In this document: in pieces, positions 5,948 through 7,514 of the stretch
How the letters are laid out: the number at the start of each line of letters is the position of its first letter
Position numbering within the stretch: the stretch's first letter is position 1
DNA from: JASBSR01 sp963847575
Lineage (GTDB): Bacteria; Pseudomonadota; Gammaproteobacteria; SZUA-229
Direction of reading: 5' to 3'
Assembly: GCA_963847575.1 (NCBI GenBank)
Contig: CAWKAL010000040.1
Coordinates: 1-7,514, forward strand
DNA length: 7,514 bases
Notes under the pieces: generated by a model
What the model was told of the DNA's origin: nothing
Seen by the model: only the letters and a program-made list of their open reading frames with translations
Databases searched by the model: none
Translations under genes and position numbers: made by a program

Positions 5948-6667
5948 TTAATCAAGCGCAAACGCATGGGTAAAACCGACGAACAGGGCATTGACGGTAT
6001 AGTCCTGGGTAGAACCGTTGATATGTTCAAACTGGTATTTGCGCAGCTTGATGCCCATGTTCAGATGATTGGCGCCATCCAGCGCGAGTACTGCGCCGAG
6101 TTCCAGTGCATGGCTGTTACCATCGCCGACCTTGTCCTTGTTGTTGTCCTTGATTTCGCCGTTGGGGATAAAGCCGAAAGAACCAAACAGTGTCCAGTCC
6201 TGGTTGATCGGGTTATACGCCGATACACCCAGGCCCAGGCCTGAAAAAGCCTGTTCATAATTATTGGTCTGCCAGACATTACCGACGGCCTTGATGTCGA
6301 GAAACAGTGATACCTGCGGCCAGAAATAATAGCCCACCAGTAAATCAAAATCGTTCTGCCGAATCGTGGTGTTAATCGCGGCGACGCGCCCGGTGGTGGT
6401 GAACTGGTCGGGTGAGCCATTATTAAACTTGTATTTACCGGTCTGCAGGCTGAGACCGGTATAGAACCGGTCAAGCTGGTAGGCGATATTAAAACCGAGC
6501 TGGCCGCCCTCGGTGCTGTCAAAGGTATTGCCCACGCCACCATTATCACCCTGCCAGCTGGCGCCGAGCAGCTTGGCACCGAGGGTGATTTTTTCTTCCG
6601 CCATGGCGCTGGCGCCGTGTAATAGCAGTGCGGAACCGAGAAGTGCGAGTGTGTATTTTGATTTCAT
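5948..6667 (-). CDS. Small outer-membrane beta-barrel protein (OmpW/OprG-size porin-like)
   Basis: From ATG at 6667 the protein has 239 residues. A clean signal peptide (MKSKYTLALL, then LLLHGASAMA) is likely cut after residue 23. The rest alternates polar and aromatic residues in short strands separated by Gly/Asn/Asp-rich turns: LGFNIAYQL, YTGLSLQTGKYKF, FDLLVGYYFWP, LGLGVSAYNPI, WTLFGSFGFIP, HALELGAVLAL, HLNMGIKLRKYQFEH and VNALFVGFTHAF. About eight to ten strands suggest a small outer-membrane barrel. I do not recognise the specific family. An in-frame ATG at 6694 overlaps the caspase stop, but it would put nine charged residues before the signal peptide; AGGA eight bases before 6667 favours the shorter form. 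The protein ends AFALD rather than the classic terminal Phe. It sits between the caspase-like and DUF4384-like genes in one operon. Confidence 0.8.
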   Translation of the reverse strand: MKSKYTLALLGSALLLHGASAMAEEKITLGAKLLGASWQGDNGGVGNTFDSTEGGQLGFNIAYQLDRFYTGLSLQTGKYKFNNGSPDQFTTTGRVAAINTTIRQNDFDLLVGYYFWPQVSLFLDIKAVGNVWQTNNYEQAFSGLGLGVSAYNPINQDWTLFGSFGFIPNGEIKDNNKDKVGDGNSHALELGAVLALDGANHLNMGIKLRKYQFEHINGSTQDYTVNALFVGFTHAFALD

Positions 6668-6693
6668 GATCGTGTCCTGTTTCTGATCCTGCA

Positions 6694-7514
6694 TTACAGT
6701 GTCGGTATCGGGATTGTGTCGTGCTTGATGTCGTCGCTGCGAGCCGGTTTGTTTTTCGACGGCTCAGCCTGTTTAACGTTTACCTTGACCTTCACCCGGT
6801 CAGCGGGCACGCCTTCGACTTCTACATCAAGCTTGATAAATATAAATTCACCGAGTTCGTCGCCGGCCCCGAGCAGCACACCATTTTCAGGCACCTGGTC
6901 GACATTGTTGGCGACGGCTTTTTTTACGCTGTTCGAAAGTTCGCTCACGGTCAGCATGGGCTTGTCGTTGTTTTTGAGTTCGCTCAGCAGGAAGTAGGTA
7001 AACGGTGAATGCCCCGAGGTTTTGTAGTTGTCATCGACATACTCGACACCGCCGGCGGTCATGATTTGCACGCTCTTTTTCTCGGCGACTTTTTTATAAT
7101 AGCTTTCACTATCAGTCACCTGCGTCATGCCACGCGTGGTGCTGCGCAGCAACGATCCGCTGAAGCACGAGTCTGATACCAGCAGGGTGTGTTTAACCCG
7201 CGCGGCAATCGTTGTGAGTTCATCGCGTATCGTCGAGTTGCGCAAAAAGGTTGACTGGTCGGTGCCTTCGGCGTCCACCGGTATCCAGAAACCTTTCTGG
7301 GTTTCTTCATCCATGAAACCGTGGCCGGCGTAATACACCAGCACATTGTCATTGGACATCGAGCGTTTCGAGAGTGCATCCAGCGCCAGCAGCACATCGC
7401 GACGCGTGGCGTTTTCGATGAGTTCGACATCTTCAAAGCCATAGTTGTTCTGCAACAGGTCCTTGACTGCTTTCGCATCGGTGACGGCCGATTCCAGCGG
7501 GCGCCAGTGGCCGT
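6694..7514 (-). CDS. Caspase-like cysteine protease (peptidase C14), N-terminus cut by window edge
   Basis: The frame enters from the right edge and gives 272 visible residues. It has both catalytic residues of the caspase/metacaspase fold. The histidine is in LVYYAGHGF (H64 in visible numbering, codon 7321-7323). The cysteine is in LLVSDSCFSGS (C116, codon 7165-7167). The start GHWRPLESAVTDAKAVKDLL is the usual first strand and helix of bacterial caspase domains, so probably only a short N-terminal part is missing. That part would show whether there is a signal peptide. IMTAGGVEYVDD and GHSPFTYFLLSEL (167-179) are the conserved substrate-loop and last-helix segments. A C-terminal extension of about 50 residues is Lys/Val-rich (VKVKVNVKQ) with a polar, proline-containing tail. 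Many relatives cleave after Arg or Lys, but this specificity is not provable here. The stop codon and a possible start of the barrel gene share a base (TAATG). Confidence 0.92.
   Translation of the reverse strand, partial: GHWRPLESAVTDAKAVKDLLQNNYGFEDVELIENATRRDVLLALDALSKRSMSNDNVLVYYAGHGFMDEETQKGFWIPVDAEGTDQSTFLRNSTIRDELTTIAARVKHTLLVSDSCFSGSLLRSTTRGMTQVTDSESYYKKVAEKKSVQIMTAGGVEYVDDNYKTSGHSPFTYFLLSELKNNDKPMLTVSELSNSVKKAVANNVDQVPENGVLLGAGDELGEFIFIKLDVEVEGVPADRVKVKVNVKQAEPSKNKPARSDDIKHDTIPIPTL

Noticed and set aside
6061..6579. 172-codon minus-strand open frame inside the beta-barrel gene
   Set aside because: Different frame of the barrel gene; the barrel frame has a signal peptide and regular strand pattern, whereas this one does not.

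Overview
The window looks like chromosomal DNA of a Gram-negative proteobacterium, most likely a gammaproteobacterium of moderate G+C. The evidence is a MacA-type periplasmic adaptor, two proteins with clear Sec signal peptides (one an apparent outer-membrane beta-barrel), and the codon style of the larger genes. I cannot name a genus. No rRNA, tRNA, CRISPR array or intact insertion sequence is visible.

Layout from left to right. (1) 1-1210, minus strand: the first 403 codons of a MacA/HlyD-family efflux adaptor, whose C-terminus runs off the left edge. It has no stop inside the window. Its leader carries a stem-loop at 1273-1303. (2) 1359-1723, minus strand: a decayed remnant of a ZIP-family metal transporter, readable only by changing frame at least twice. 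(3) 1955-4835, plus strand: a GNAT/FemAB-like acetyltransferase-fold protein, an 85-residue orphan protein, a large-SDR NAD-dependent epimerase/dehydratase-like protein and a UspA-type universal stress protein. The last two are 38 bases apart and probably co-transcribed. (4) 4836-5396: a non-coding gap between converging genes. It is packed with palindromic repeats, including two 69-bp copies exactly 161 bp apart whose hairpin arms differ by a compensatory base-pair change. (5) 5397-7514, minus strand: a tight operon of a caspase-like (peptidase C14) protein cut by the right edge, a small beta-barrel protein and a secreted DUF4384-like protein. The stop of the first and a possible start of the second share one base, and the second and third are at most 23 bases apart.

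How they may work together. The right-hand operon is the most system-like part of the window. A caspase-fold protease, a secreted DUF4384-like protein and a beta-barrel are co-expressed, which suggests one cell-envelope module; DUF4384 domains are known to be fused to caspase domains in other bacteria. The left part is housekeeping or accessory: efflux, a dead metal transporter, an acyltransferase of unknown substrate and stress genes. A second, unrelated AT-rich repeat of about 63 bp lies downstream of the 85-residue gene and again downstream of the stress gene, so at least two families of small intergenic repeat occur here.
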